DNA of 41,533 nt from Planctomycetota bacterium. Lineage in GTDB: Bacteria > Planctomycetota > Planctomycetia > Gemmatales > Gemmataceae. The notes beneath the pieces were generated by a model. The model was given only the letters and a program-made list of their open reading frames with translations, searched no databases and had not been told where the DNA came from. Each line of letters starts with the position of its first letter. The first letter of the stretch is position 1. Below are positions 1-8,533 of the stretch, in pieces. The translations under genes and the position numbers were made by a program. The DNA lies in assembly GCA_016873095.1 (NCBI GenBank), contig VGYC01000049.1, positions 1 to 41,533 on the forward strand. The letters run 5' to 3'.

Positions 1-155
1 CCTGGGCTTCTGCAACTACCTGGGGGAACTCGACAATCCCTGGCATGACCGGACCCTCCGTGGTCGTCGTGCGCCATGTGAAATTACCAGGAATTTGAAC
101 GAAATTGCCCATTTTGACAAGGCCAGCTGCAGCTTTGCAAAACCTTAGCTTAAAC
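1..155. other. Left-edge segment that does not match the flanking gene
   Basis: The minus-strand kinase gene reads normally from 1264 down to about 160, then loses all family resemblance just after its P-loop helix, although the frame stays open to the window edge. Bases 61-160 hold 46 G or C in 100, lower than the gene beside them. A plus-strand frame is open from base 2 to a TAG near 148, but I do not recognise it. The likeliest readings are the end of an insertion element or an assembly join. No terminal inverted repeat or target duplication can be tested because the element would lie mostly outside the window. Confidence 0.45.
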
Positions 156-1264
156 TCTGCCTGCTCGGCCAGCCGGCGAGCCAGCGTGGACTTTCCTGTG
201 CCGGGCAGGCCGCCTACCAGAACGAGGCATGGTCGCTGGCGCGGTTCGGCCAGTTCGCTCAGCGCCAGCAGCCAGTGGCCGCGCGACTGCACCCGGGCCA
301 AGTCGCGCTCTGTCGCGGGAATCTCCTTCTCCGCGAGCTTGAACCCTTCAACCTTGCCGCGAACAATCGCTCGGTAGGCCGAGTAGAACGACACCAGCGC
401 CTGCCCTTCCGAATCGCTGGCAAATCGAAAGTAGGCGGCGCGAAAGGCCTCCGCAAGATCTCGGCGCCCGTGAAACTGCAAGTCCATGACCAGGAATGCC
501 ATGTCGGCCACAGGATCACAGCAACGAAAGCGCTCGTTGAACTCGATGCAGTCCACGATGACCAGGTCCTTGGGCGCTGGCTTGCCGGGAAAGTAATAAA
601 CATGGTCCAGGTGCAGATCGCCATGCGCATCGCACGGCACTCCGCGCGCCGCCCGCGCCTCGATCAATGGCCGCCGCTGCGCCAGCGCTTCCTCGTTCAG
701 CCTGCGCAAGCGCTCGAACACCGCCGCGCTCACGGTCGTTCCCACCTGGGTTGCTGCCTGCTCGAAGTTTTCGCGGGCATTGCGGGCCACCACGTCAAAG
801 CGGCCGAAGGCGGCGATCGTCTGGCTCCGCGCGGCATGCGCGTGAAAATCGGCGATGCGACCAGCAAGCAAGTCGATCACATCAGCGCCGGCCGTGGCCT
901 GGCGGAGACGGTTTTGCAGCGTCGCCTCCTCGGGCAGGCGCTCCATCTTGACGGCCCACTCGACCACCTCGCCCGGGCAATCAATGTGAATGGCGGAACC
1001 GCTCCGCGACACCGGCACGACATCCAGATACACCGACGGCGCCAGGCGGCGATTGAGGCGTACTTCCTCCTCGCAGAATCGCCGGCGACTCTCCAGGCTG
1101 CGAAAGTCCAGAAACCCCATGTCCACCGGCTTCTTGATCTTGTAGGCGTACGCTCCCGCGAGAAAGACAACCGAGATATGAGTCTGGCGGATATCGACCT
1201 CGGATACCGGGTACGGGTAGGCTTCCGGAGCGGACAGCGCTTGGATCAGGCTGGCGAGTTCCAT
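1..1264 (-). CDS. Aminoglycoside-phosphotransferase/P-loop kinase fusion protein (partial, 3' end lost)
   Basis: This is the two-domain family with an N-terminal phosphotransferase (APH-like) fold followed by an AAA/gluconate-kinase-like P-loop domain. The catalytic loop HGDLH lies near residue 215, with the DPVADMAF segment downstream. A textbook Walker A, GGLPGTGKST, sits near residues 351-360 (bases 186-214). The ATG at 1264 is preceded by GGAG at a good distance, which fixes the start. Family members usually continue for well over 100 residues beyond the P-loop. Here the homology fades after about residue 370, so the gene is either interrupted near base 155 or misassembled there. The substrate is unknown. 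It lies 49 bases downstream of the dehydratase gene on the same strand and may be cotranscribed with it. Confidence 0.8.
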   Translation of the reverse strand, partial: MELASLIQALSAPEAYPYPVSEVDIRQTHISVVFLAGAYAYKIKKPVDMGFLDFRSLESRRRFCEEEVRLNRRLAPSVYLDVVPVSRSGSAIHIDCPGEVVEWAVKMERLPEEATLQNRLRQATAGADVIDLLAGRIADFHAHAARSQTIAAFGRFDVVARNARENFEQAATQVGTTVSAAVFERLRRLNEEALAQRRPLIEARAARGVPCDAHGDLHLDHVYYFPGKPAPKDLVIVDCIEFNERFRCCDPVADMAFLVMDLQFHGRRDLAEAFRAAYFRFASDSEGQALVSFYSAYRAIVRGKVEGFKLAEKEIPATERDLARVQSRGHWLLALSELAEPRQRPCLVLVGGLPGTGKSTLARRLAEQAEFKLRFCKAAAGLVKMGNFVQIPGNFTWRTTTTEGPVMPGIVEFPQVVAEAQ

Positions 1265-1313
1265 CAGAATTCTCCGGACCAACGCATGCGATCACGGCAA
1301 GGTCCCGGGATTG

Positions 1314-3269
1314 CTACGGCGACGCTGCCAGCCGCGCGATGACCGCATCGGCATCGAAGACGCAGCCGCCCCAGCTGCCGCCGCCGACACTTTGCAAGGC
1401 GGCCCACAGACGCGTGTCGGCCGGCAAGTCCGGGTCGGCGGCCAGGTCCGACCGAGCGGCCCGCCTGGCCAGCACCAGCGCGCCCTCCGCCGGCGTGTAG
1501 CGACTCTCCCCATCCCCTATCAGGTCGATCGTCCCTTCCAGGCGATTGCGGTCAATGACGATCTGGATGACATCGCCATCGCGAACCTTGCCGATGGGGC
1601 CGCCAACGAGGGCCTCGGGCCCGATGTGGCCGATGCACGCACCGGTGGACACGCCGGAGAAGCGCGCATCGGTCAACACCGCCACGTGCTTGCCGAAGCT
1701 CAAATGCTTGAGGGCCGAGGTGATCTGGTAGATTTCCTCCATGCCGGCGCCCATCGGACCGCGGCAGATGAGCACGAGGACGTCGCCCGGCTGGATCTTG
1801 CGCTCCTTGATGGCCGTCACCGCGGCACGCTCCGTCGTGAAGACACGGGCCGGCCCGATCTTGCGATAGATGCCATCGGCATCGACAACGCTGGGATCGA
1901 TGGCTGTGCTCTTGATAACCGATCCTTCCGGCGCCAGGTTGCCGCGCGGAAATGTCACCGTCGAGGTCAAGCCGCGTTGCCGCGCTCGCGCCGGGTTCAT
2001 GATGACGTCGTCCGGATCGATGCCGTCGCGCTGCGTCAACACCTGCCGTAGCCGGCGGCGCCGCGCGGACTGCTCCCACTCGTCAAGCACCTTGCCAAGC
2101 GGCACACCGGCCGACGTCAGGCAGCTTTCGTCGAGCAAGCCGATCCGGCGCAGATGCAGCATGATCTCCGGGACGCCGCCGGCCAGAAAGACGCGCACCG
2201 TCGGATGGCCGACCGGGCCGTTAGGCAGGGCATCGACGATGCGCGGCACCAGGCGATTGATGGCGTTCCAGTCGTCCACGGTGGGCCTTCGCCTTCCTGC
2301 CGCGTGGGCGATGGCCGGGATGTGCAGCAGCAGATTGGTGGACCCGCCGCAGGCCGCATGCACGGTCATGGCGTTGCGGAGTGACGCTTCGGTGACGATG
2401 TCCTTTGTCGTGATGCCGCGCTCGGCCAGCTGCACCACGGCATGCGCCGCGCGCTTCGCGATGTCGAGCCAGATGGCCTGACCGGATGGCGCCAGTGCGG
2501 AATGCGGCAACGCCAGCCCCAGCGCTTCACCGACGACCTGCGACGTCGCCGCCGTCCCCAGAAACTGGCAACCGCCGCCGGGCGATGCGCAGGCCCGGCA
2601 GCCAAGTTCTGCTGCCTCCTGCAGCGACAGTTGCCCGTGCGTGAAGCGAACGCCGATGGTCTGCACCTTGCCCGCGTCCTCACCGTCGCTCGGTGGAAGC
2701 GTGACTCCGCCGGGCACGAGCACGCAGGGCAAGTCGCGCATGCCGGCCAGGGCCATCATCATGGCGGGCAAGCCCTTGTCGCAAGTAGCCACGCCGATGA
2801 CGCCGCGCCGCGTCGGCAGCGAGCGGATCAGTCGGCGGAAGACCGTGGCTGCGTCGTTGCGATACGGCAGGCTGTCCATCATGCCCGGCGTCCCCTGGGT
2901 TCGGCCATCGCACGGGTCGGTGCAAAAGCCCGCAAAGGGGACGTTGCCCAGTTCCTTCAGCACGCGGGCCGCCTCCTGCATGAGCAGACCGACTTCCCAG
3001 TGACCGGTGTGATAGCCAAGCGCGATGGGCCGGCCGTCTTCCGCACGAATGCCCCCCTGCGTGCTGAGAATGAGGAACTCGCGGCGATTCAGTCCGGCCG
3101 GATCCCAGCCCATGCCCACGTCCTGCGTGAGGCCGAAGATGTCGCCGCTCGGCGCCTGCCGCAGCATCTCCTCCGTCAGGGGCAAACTACCTTCCGGCCC
3201 CGCGGCGCTGGTGCGGATGTCGTAAATGTCATCTGCAGTGGCGTCGAATAGGTTCATGACGGCTATCAT
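1314..3269 (-). CDS. yjhG: Dehydratase of the YjhG/YagF (D-xylonate dehydratase) branch of the IlvD/Edd family
   Basis: The 651-residue protein matches the E. coli YjhG/YagF type in length and nearly end to end in remembered sequence. This branch dehydrates sugar acids such as D-xylonate to 2-keto-3-deoxy acids, using an iron-sulfur cluster and Mg2+ in the cytoplasm. Cluster-type cysteines sit in [19 protein letters not shown] and the [13 protein letters not shown] segment, and the C-terminal half carries the [15 protein letters not shown] motif. The open frame allows a start at 3269 or at the fourth-codon-later ATG at 3257. The latter aligns better with the family N-terminus (NLF), and neither has a convincing ribosome binding site. 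No aldolase or sugar-acid transporter is adjacent, so the physiological substrate is inferred from family alone. The residue pattern is intact, with no sign of decay. Confidence 0.9.
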   Translation of the reverse strand: MIAVMNLFDATADDIYDIRTSAAGPEGSLPLTEEMLRQAPSGDIFGLTQDVGMGWDPAGLNRREFLILSTQGGIRAEDGRPIALGYHTGHWEVGLLMQEAARVLKELGNVPFAGFCTDPCDGRTQGTPGMMDSLPYRNDAATVFRRLIRSLPTRRGVIGVATCDKGLPAMMMALAGMRDLPCVLVPGGVTLPPSDGEDAGKVQTIGVRFTHGQLSLQEAAELGCRACASPGGGCQFLGTAATSQVVGEALGLALPHSALAPSGQAIWLDIAKRAAHAVVQLAERGITTKDIVTEASLRNAMTVHAACGGSTNLLLHIPAIAHAAGRRRPTVDDWNAINRLVPRIVDALPNGPVGHPTVRVFLAGGVPEIMLHLRRIGLLDESCLTSAGVPLGKVLDEWEQSARRRRLRQVLTQRDGIDPDDVIMNPARARQRGLTSTVTFPRGNLAPEGSVIKSTAIDPSVVDADGIYRKIGPARVFTTERAAVTAIKERKIQPGDVLVLICRGPMGAGMEEIYQITSALKHLSFGKHVAVLTDARFSGVSTGACIGHIGPEALVGGPIGKVRDGDVIQIVIDRNRLEGTIDLIGDGESRYTPAEGALVLARRAARSDLAADPDLPADTRLWAALQSVGGGSWGGCVFDADAVIARLAASP

Positions 3270-3379
3270 AGCGGCATCGTGTCCGATGTCCGTCCCGGCC
3301 CCTTGCCGTATGGACGGGCGCTCGTTAATGTTGGGAAGGATCGTCGCCAGGATCGTTCTTTTTTTGAAGGAAAGCGCTC

Positions 3380-3958
3380 ATGTCCCGAAACGACGACTGG
3401 GAATATGATGACGACCGCCCACGCCGGCGGCGGGAACGGGACCGTGACGATGATTATGAAGATGACTACGTGGACCGCCGACTGCGCCGCACCGAGCACA
3501 GCGGTGCCGTCACTGCCGTGGGCATCATCAACATCATCGTCGGCTCGCTCGCCGTCCTCGTCGGTTTGTGCGTATTTCTGGGCGGCGCGTTCCTGGGCGG
3601 AGCAGCCAATGATTTTCGCGGCAATCCGGGCGCGGGCCTGGCCGGGGCCTTCGCCGGCGCCATCATCATCGTTGCCTTTCTCATTCTGGTCGTTGCCGTG
3701 CTCGAGATCCTGGCCGGCGTCGGCGTGCTCAATCGCAAGAACTGGGCCCGAATCATGACGCTCGTCCTGGGCGGACTCAGCGCCCTGCTTGGCCTGCTGC
3801 ATATCTTCGGCGTGGTCGGCGCCATGAACAATCCGTTTCCCGAAGATCGCGCGGGAGCCGTGCTGGTCAACCTGCTGCTGATCTTCCTGTACATCGGCTA
3901 CACGGTGCTGGTCTATGTCATTCTCCTGAATCCGGCGTACGCCGATGAGTTTCAATGA
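3380..3958 (+). CDS. Four-helix membrane protein with an acidic/basic N-terminal tail
   Basis: The product has 192 residues. The first 40 or so are extremely charged, alternating Asp/Glu with Arg (a stretch like RDRDDDYEDDY), and should be cytoplasmic. Four hydrophobic segments follow at roughly 44-75, 86-115, 121-145 and 160-185, with a conserved-looking NRKNWAR turn between helices two and three. The ATG at 3380 is preceded by GAAGGAAAG, a good ribosome binding site. It is transcribed away from the dehydratase and is followed 41 bases later by the lipoate-ligase-like gene on the same strand. I do not recognise a named family. The overall plan is that of small planctomycete inner-membrane proteins of unknown function. 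Confidence 0.75.
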   Translation: MSRNDDWEYDDDRPRRRRERDRDDDYEDDYVDRRLRRTEHSGAVTAVGIINIIVGSLAVLVGLCVFLGGAFLGGAANDFRGNPGAGLAGAFAGAIIIVAFLILVVAVLEILAGVGVLNRKNWARIMTLVLGGLSALLGLLHIFGVVGAMNNPFPEDRAGAVLVNLLLIFLYIGYTVLVYVILLNPAYADEFQ

Positions 3959-3999
3959 CGTCGTAAGGCACACGTTTGTAATTCGCCGCGCCAAATACC

Positions 4000-4713
4000 A
4001 TGCTCTTCCTGCCGCTCACGCTGACTTCTCCCGCGGAGAATCTCGCGCTTGACGAGGCTTTGCTGCTCCAGGCCGAGGACGGTGGTCTGGAAGTGTTGCG
4101 TCTGTGGGAATGGCAGTTGCCTCTGGTGGTTCTCGGCGCTGCTTGCCCGATCGCCAGTGATGTGGATCGGGCCGCCTGTGACCGCGACGGTGTGCCGATC
4201 ATGCGCCGTGCCAGTGGCGGCGGCACCGTCGTCCTGGGCCGTGGCTGCCTGTGCTTCAGCCTCGTCCTCAGCTATGACCGCGACCCGGCCCTGCGCGAGG
4301 TTCGCTCGTCCTATCAATTCATCCTCGGCCAGGTGCGCGACGCTCTGTCAGCGCTGGTTCCCGGCGTCACGCTGGCCGGAACCAGCGACCTGGCCTGGGG
4401 CGATCGCAAATTCTCAGGCAACTCGCAACAGCGCAAGCGCCGCCATCTTCTGCACCACGGGACCATTCTCCATGATTTCGACCTGACGCTCTCGGACAGA
4501 TATCTACGGATGCCGTCGCGTCAGCCGGACTATCGCCGGCAGCGTCCGCACGCCGCGTTTCTCACGAATCTACCGGTTGCCGTGACGACCTTGCACGAAC
4601 AGTTGCGCGAAGCGTGGCACGCCGTCGAGACACCGCCTGCCTGGCCGGAGGAGCGCGTTGCGCACCTGCTTGAAGCGAGATACTCGCGCACAGACTGGAC
4701 AGTCCGCCGCTGA
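4000..4713 (+). CDS. Lipoate/biotin/octanoate protein ligase family protein (LplA/LipM-like)
   Basis: The protein has 237 residues and belongs to the BPL/LplA/LipB fold that attaches lipoate or octanoate to carrier proteins. Visible motifs are RRASGGGTVV at about 69-78, GTSDLAWGDRKFSGNSQ with the predicted adenylate-binding lysine near 137, and HHGTIL near 152. It is shorter than E. coli LplA and lacks its C-terminal domain, so it may be an octanoyltransferase or a ligase that needs a separate partner. A lipoyl carrier of the GcvH type is encoded about 21 kb away at 25137-25604 and is a candidate substrate, but the two are not linked in an operon. No clear ribosome binding site precedes the ATG at 4000. 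The gene converges on the glycosyltransferase with a 30-base gap. Confidence 0.8.
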   Translation: MLFLPLTLTSPAENLALDEALLLQAEDGGLEVLRLWEWQLPLVVLGAACPIASDVDRAACDRDGVPIMRRASGGGTVVLGRGCLCFSLVLSYDRDPALREVRSSYQFILGQVRDALSALVPGVTLAGTSDLAWGDRKFSGNSQQRKRRHLLHHGTILHDFDLTLSDRYLRMPSRQPDYRRQRPHAAFLTNLPVAVTTLHEQLREAWHAVETPPAWPEERVAHLLEARYSRTDWTVRR

Positions 4714-4743
4714 GCAACCAGCTTTGAGCACATCAGAGCACGC

Positions 4744-5931
4744 TCATGCAGCGAGCCTTCGTGTCGCTGCCGGTTGCAGAATGTGCATGAGCCGCTGATA
4801 GTGCTGTTCGAAGGTCCAGCGGGCGGCAGTCTGGCGTGCTGCCTGGGAGCAGACGAGACGCCGCGAGGGGTCGAGAAGCTGTGCCATGCACCAGGCCAGA
4901 TGGTTTGTGTCGTGCGGCGTGTCGATGACGTAGCCCTCTTGCAATGGCCGCAAGAGTTCGGTCGCGCCGTTTTGACGCGTCGTGATGACGGGCAGGCCAC
5001 AGGCCAGCCCCTCGAGCACGACCAGCGAGCAGGGATCGTAGAACGTGGGATGGACCAGGAAATCGGCGGCGAAGAAGCCGCCGGTGATATCGTCGCAGTT
5101 GCCGAGGAAGCGGACATGCTTGTCGATGCCGAGTGATAGCGCCATGCGGCGAAACTCGCGCGTGCGCGAGCTGCCGGCGACCACGAGCCGAAACCCGCTG
5201 GAACGGCGGAACTCGGCGCGCCGAGTGAGGCGTTGCACAGCCAGCAGCAACGGCTCGAGGCCCTTGAGTCGATAGTTTCGGGCGACGAACAGGGCCACGG
5301 TTTCCGTCGGCGCCAGGCCATGCCTGTGCCGCCAGTCCACGCGATGCCGCGGCCGGTCCGGTTGCTGGAATCGCTCGGGATGGATGGCGCTATGCACTAC
5401 ATGCACCGAGTCCTCGGCGATACCGTAATAGCGTTGAAAGTGTCTTTGCACCATCCGGCTGTTGACGACGATCAACGGTCGCTGCGCTTCCAGGTACTGC
5501 CGGCGTTCCAGACGGCTGAACGACCAGTGTCCGAGATCAAAAGTCTTGCCGAGCCTCGCCAGGACACGGCCAAGTCGGCCCCGATGCTTGTCGCGATTGT
5601 GCTCCACCGTGGCGGCGTGCAAGCCTCCCTGTGGGAAGAGCACGTCGAGCCCCCAGGTCTTGTCGAAGCCGATCGTCAGGTCGTGTCTTGCGTTCGCAAG
5701 CGCTTCGTGACAGCGGCGGCTGAAACGCCATGGCCGCAGGAAGCGCGGCCCGGGCACGCGCGGCAGGCGATGATAACGGATGCCCGCAGGCAACGCCGCC
5801 ACATCCCAGCGGCACGCGTACAGGTGCACCTCGTGCCGGTCTGCCAGCAAGCGCCGGGCAAGATCGGCGATGTACGTCTCGCAACCGCCGCGCGCCGGCT
5901 TCACATGCTCATGGCAGAATGCGAAGTTCAT
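4744..5931 (-). CDS. GT4-type glycosyltransferase, WaaG-like
   Basis: The 395-residue protein has the two-Rossmann GT-B layout. The N-terminal domain opens with a donor/acceptor loop containing RGGCETYIADLARRL, and the C-terminal nucleotide-sugar domain carries the typical EGLACGLPVITT motif with the family's acidic residue just before it. In LPS loci this type adds a hexose to the heptose of the inner core, acting at the cytoplasmic face of the inner membrane. It is the last gene of the minus-strand LPS run. Its ATG overlaps the stop codon of the upstream kinase gene in an ATGA, which implies translational coupling. The acceptor is inferred from context. A general GT4 enzyme for another surface glycan remains possible. 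Confidence 0.85.
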   Translation of the reverse strand: MNFAFCHEHVKPARGGCETYIADLARRLLADRHEVHLYACRWDVAALPAGIRYHRLPRVPGPRFLRPWRFSRRCHEALANARHDLTIGFDKTWGLDVLFPQGGLHAATVEHNRDKHRGRLGRVLARLGKTFDLGHWSFSRLERRQYLEAQRPLIVVNSRMVQRHFQRYYGIAEDSVHVVHSAIHPERFQQPDRPRHRVDWRHRHGLAPTETVALFVARNYRLKGLEPLLLAVQRLTRRAEFRRSSGFRLVVAGSSRTREFRRMALSLGIDKHVRFLGNCDDITGGFFAADFLVHPTFYDPCSLVVLEGLACGLPVITTRQNGATELLRPLQEGYVIDTPHDTNHLAWCMAQLLDPSRRLVCSQAARQTAARWTFEQHYQRLMHILQPAATRRLAA

Positions 5932-6854
5932 GCTTGACTCTTGAGTCGTTTCTTGTCGTTGTGCCGCTGGTAGAAAAACGCCTTGACGCGGATGGTCCAG
6001 GCCAGCCAGCGTCCCCAGAAGGATCTGCGCGCCGCACCCAGGTAGGTCCGCCAGAATCGCAGCCGGTCGCGAGCCTCGATGCCTTCAAGGTCTGACGAGA
6101 AGAGCAGCTGCGCCAGATCCTTCACGCGCCAGATGGTAGACAGCACGCGATGATGTGCCAGGCGATGGAGGTCAATCAGGTGGACCTTGCCGCGCCATGC
6201 CGTACCCGGCCAAAGCTCGTCACGGCGAATGAAGAAGTGGCACAGGTACAGGTCGCTGTGGAAATGCCGGCGCAGGTGCAGCTCTCGTGCCAGCCGCGCC
6301 AGTTCGCTGACCAGACCATTCTTCCACGCCTGAAAGTCGGCGGGATGCAACATCCGCGCCGCTCGCGGAATCGCCTGGTGCAGAGGCAACATGTCGACGA
6401 GTTCCTCGATGGCGAGAAAGCTCTGCATCTTGCCCCACGGTCCGACAAACTCGCCGGCCGCCACCGGTACCGGTACCGGTAGACCGTTGCGCTGGGCCCA
6501 GCGCAGATGACGGCATTCCTGCCAGGCCGGCGACCAACCGTTCCCGGGCCACAGGGACGCCAGCCAGCCGGCCCAGCGCGGCAATCGATAATGCCGCTTC
6601 AGGTAAACGGCGAGCCGCTGTCCATCGCGCTCGACAACCAGGCGTCCGGTGGAACGGCCCTGCTTGGCGTGAAACTGATCCGTGACCTCGACCTGCATGA
6701 CACGCTCGGCCCAGTTGTCGCCGAGCAGAAATCGCCAGTCCGGTCTGGCAAAGATGCGTCGCCAGCCGTGCGTGAGTCGCCGCCACGGGGAGGTGGGGGC
6801 GCAGTCCCCGCGCAAGGACTCGGTAGCCTCGAACTGGACGGCCTCCCGCTTCAT
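5928..6854 (-). CDS. Kdo/WaaP-type lipopolysaccharide core kinase
   Basis: The protein has 308 residues when started at the ATG at 6854, which overlaps the preceding stop in an ATGA. A longer open frame upstream lies inside the neighbour gene and is not used. The fold is the eukaryotic-like kinase of the WaaP/KdkA group, which phosphorylates heptose or Kdo of the LPS inner core. The probable ATP-binding lysine is in VYLKRHYR near residue 86. The catalytic loop reads HSDLYLCHFF at 199-208, and the metal-binding segment reads LIDLHRL at 226-232. All are consistent with an active enzyme. It sits between a second kinase gene and the WaaG-like transferase, so the pair probably decorates neighbouring sugars of the same core. 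Confidence 0.85.
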   Translation of the reverse strand: MKREAVQFEATESLRGDCAPTSPWRRLTHGWRRIFARPDWRFLLGDNWAERVMQVEVTDQFHAKQGRSTGRLVVERDGQRLAVYLKRHYRLPRWAGWLASLWPGNGWSPAWQECRHLRWAQRNGLPVPVPVAAGEFVGPWGKMQSFLAIEELVDMLPLHQAIPRAARMLHPADFQAWKNGLVSELARLARELHLRRHFHSDLYLCHFFIRRDELWPGTAWRGKVHLIDLHRLAHHRVLSTIWRVKDLAQLLFSSDLEGIEARDRLRFWRTYLGAARRSFWGRWLAWTIRVKAFFYQRHNDKKRLKSQA

Positions 6855-8533
6855 GCGGAGAGCACCCCCTGCAACTTGTCGCGCTTGCCGGCTCTCGGGA
6901 CGTCGCGCAATCGCAACGCCAGGATGGCCGCGATCCAGCCGCGCAGTTCTCGCGCCGATACCGTGCCATCGGTTCGGGCCCTTGTGCCGGATCGATCTTC
7001 CCAGCACGCCGCCAGCGCGCCGTCACCGCCGTGGAGATAGGCCTGCAAGAAGCGCAGCGCTTCCGTTCGAGTGACGCAGGTACGCGCCTGTTTGAGCAAT
7101 CGCCGCAGATCACACACGGCGTGCTTGCGGCGGGGTCTGCGGTCTCTCGTGAGACTGCACGCCGAGCGCAGCCACGCACCCTGATCCGCACCCGAAACGC
7201 CGAAGGCATGCAGCACGTCCGAGCCGGCGCGAAAGCGGTAGCCCGCCTGATGGATGCGCCGCAATTGCTCGGCAACTTCGCGAAGCGTGCGATGCCGCTG
7301 CCAGTCAAATGCCTGATTCAACCATGTTCCCAGCGGCCGCAGCGCGACTGGCTCTTCGGTGAGCAAGAACGAGCTCGATTGCCAGGGGCGCCGCCGGTGC
7401 TGGCCCACTGCCAGTACGCGCGGCAGCGCCACGCCGAAGCGTTGCAGCCGAAAGACCGTCGCGGCAAGTTCCAGTTCCGGCGACGGCAGCGCACGCAGGC
7501 GCAGGCAATGCCACAGCCAGCGGAATGGCCGCATGGCTTGACGACGGATCAGCTTCGCGGAGCCGCCGCCTGGCAACACAACGTTCTTCTCGACAACCGC
7601 CTCGGCTTGCCCTTCCGTCCGAAGCCGCGGCAGCCAGTCGGGCACTTCGCCGCGCAGCTCGTTACGAAACTCCTTGGTGACGCACAGCGCTTCGCCATCG
7701 AGCCAGACGAGATTCTGCTGCTCTGCCGGCAAGGGCGGCTGCCGCAACTCGCGGATGTGACGTTTGCGCAGCATCGTTCGCGCCATCGCTCGGATCGTGC
7801 TCGCCAGATACGTTCGGTCTTGCCGCAAGATCACCTGAGAGGAGCAGGCCCGGACATACGCGATCAGGCAGGCCAGGCGCTCGCGCGGCGTTGCCAGACC
7901 GTCGGCCAGCGTGGCGTGCAGCGTCCCCAGGTCGCGGCAGCGCTGGCCCCACGAGACGCTGCCGGCCAGGCGTGAACGTTGCCAGTCCAGAAAGTGAAAC
8001 AGAAATCCGTCGCCGGCCGGTTCCACGAGCACGTGCTTCGCGTACAGGTCGCGATGGGCCAGTCCCGATTGATGAATGCGTGCCAGCTCCGCGCCCAGTT
8101 GTCTGGCCAGTTGCCGGCGCATGCGCGGGTTCGGGTTTTCCTGAAGAAAGCGGCGCAGGTCGCTGGCCCGTTCCATCTCGCGCGCCAGCAGGAAGGCCTG
8201 TCCGCCGCTCTCCCCGGCCGCAAGAATCTCCGGCGATGCAATGTTGTGTCTGGCCAGCTCCGGTCGTAGCTTCATCTCCTTGCATGACTTCGACACGAAG
8301 CCGAAGCCAGCGAGCTGATTCGTCAAGCGATCGCGCCAGCGGACGCGGTGTTCTCGTTTGAGGTACAGTGACAGCGATCGCTCGTCATCGCCGAGACGGA
8401 CGTGGGCGACGTTGCGGTCGGGGTGGCCGCAAATGATGACACCGGACAGCTTGAGGAAATCGCCGGCGGCGCAGAGACCGAGTTGTTGCAGCCAGTCGTG
8501 ATACCGCGGATGAATGAACAGCTTCGCCATCAC
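6851..8533 (-). CDS. Tandem WaaP-like kinase with an apparently inactive second kinase domain
   Basis: At 560 residues this is about twice the usual WaaP/Kdo kinase length. The first half (about 40-260) is a complete kinase: YLKREHRV near 57-64, HRDLYAKHVLV at 160-170 and FLDWQRSR at 181-188. The second half (about 290-520) keeps the same overall plan, including a helix ending in RRIHQAG near 425-431. The catalytic loop that follows reads YRFRAGSD instead of HRDL, with no obvious metal-binding Asp, so it looks like a pseudokinase. The start is either GTG at 8533 or ATG at 8530; both overlap the stop of the heptosyltransferase. The second domain could regulate or scaffold the first, or could hold the acceptor glycan. 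It is coupled to the next kinase gene by an ATGA overlap. Confidence 0.8.
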   Translation of the reverse strand: MMAKLFIHPRYHDWLQQLGLCAAGDFLKLSGVIICGHPDRNVAHVRLGDDERSLSLYLKREHRVRWRDRLTNQLAGFGFVSKSCKEMKLRPELARHNIASPEILAAGESGGQAFLLAREMERASDLRRFLQENPNPRMRRQLARQLGAELARIHQSGLAHRDLYAKHVLVEPAGDGFLFHFLDWQRSRLAGSVSWGQRCRDLGTLHATLADGLATPRERLACLIAYVRACSSQVILRQDRTYLASTIRAMARTMLRKRHIRELRQPPLPAEQQNLVWLDGEALCVTKEFRNELRGEVPDWLPRLRTEGQAEAVVEKNVVLPGGGSAKLIRRQAMRPFRWLWHCLRLRALPSPELELAATVFRLQRFGVALPRVLAVGQHRRRPWQSSSFLLTEEPVALRPLGTWLNQAFDWQRHRTLREVAEQLRRIHQAGYRFRAGSDVLHAFGVSGADQGAWLRSACSLTRDRRPRRKHAVCDLRRLLKQARTCVTRTEALRFLQAYLHGGDGALAACWEDRSGTRARTDGTVSARELRGWIAAILALRLRDVPRAGKRDKLQGVLSA

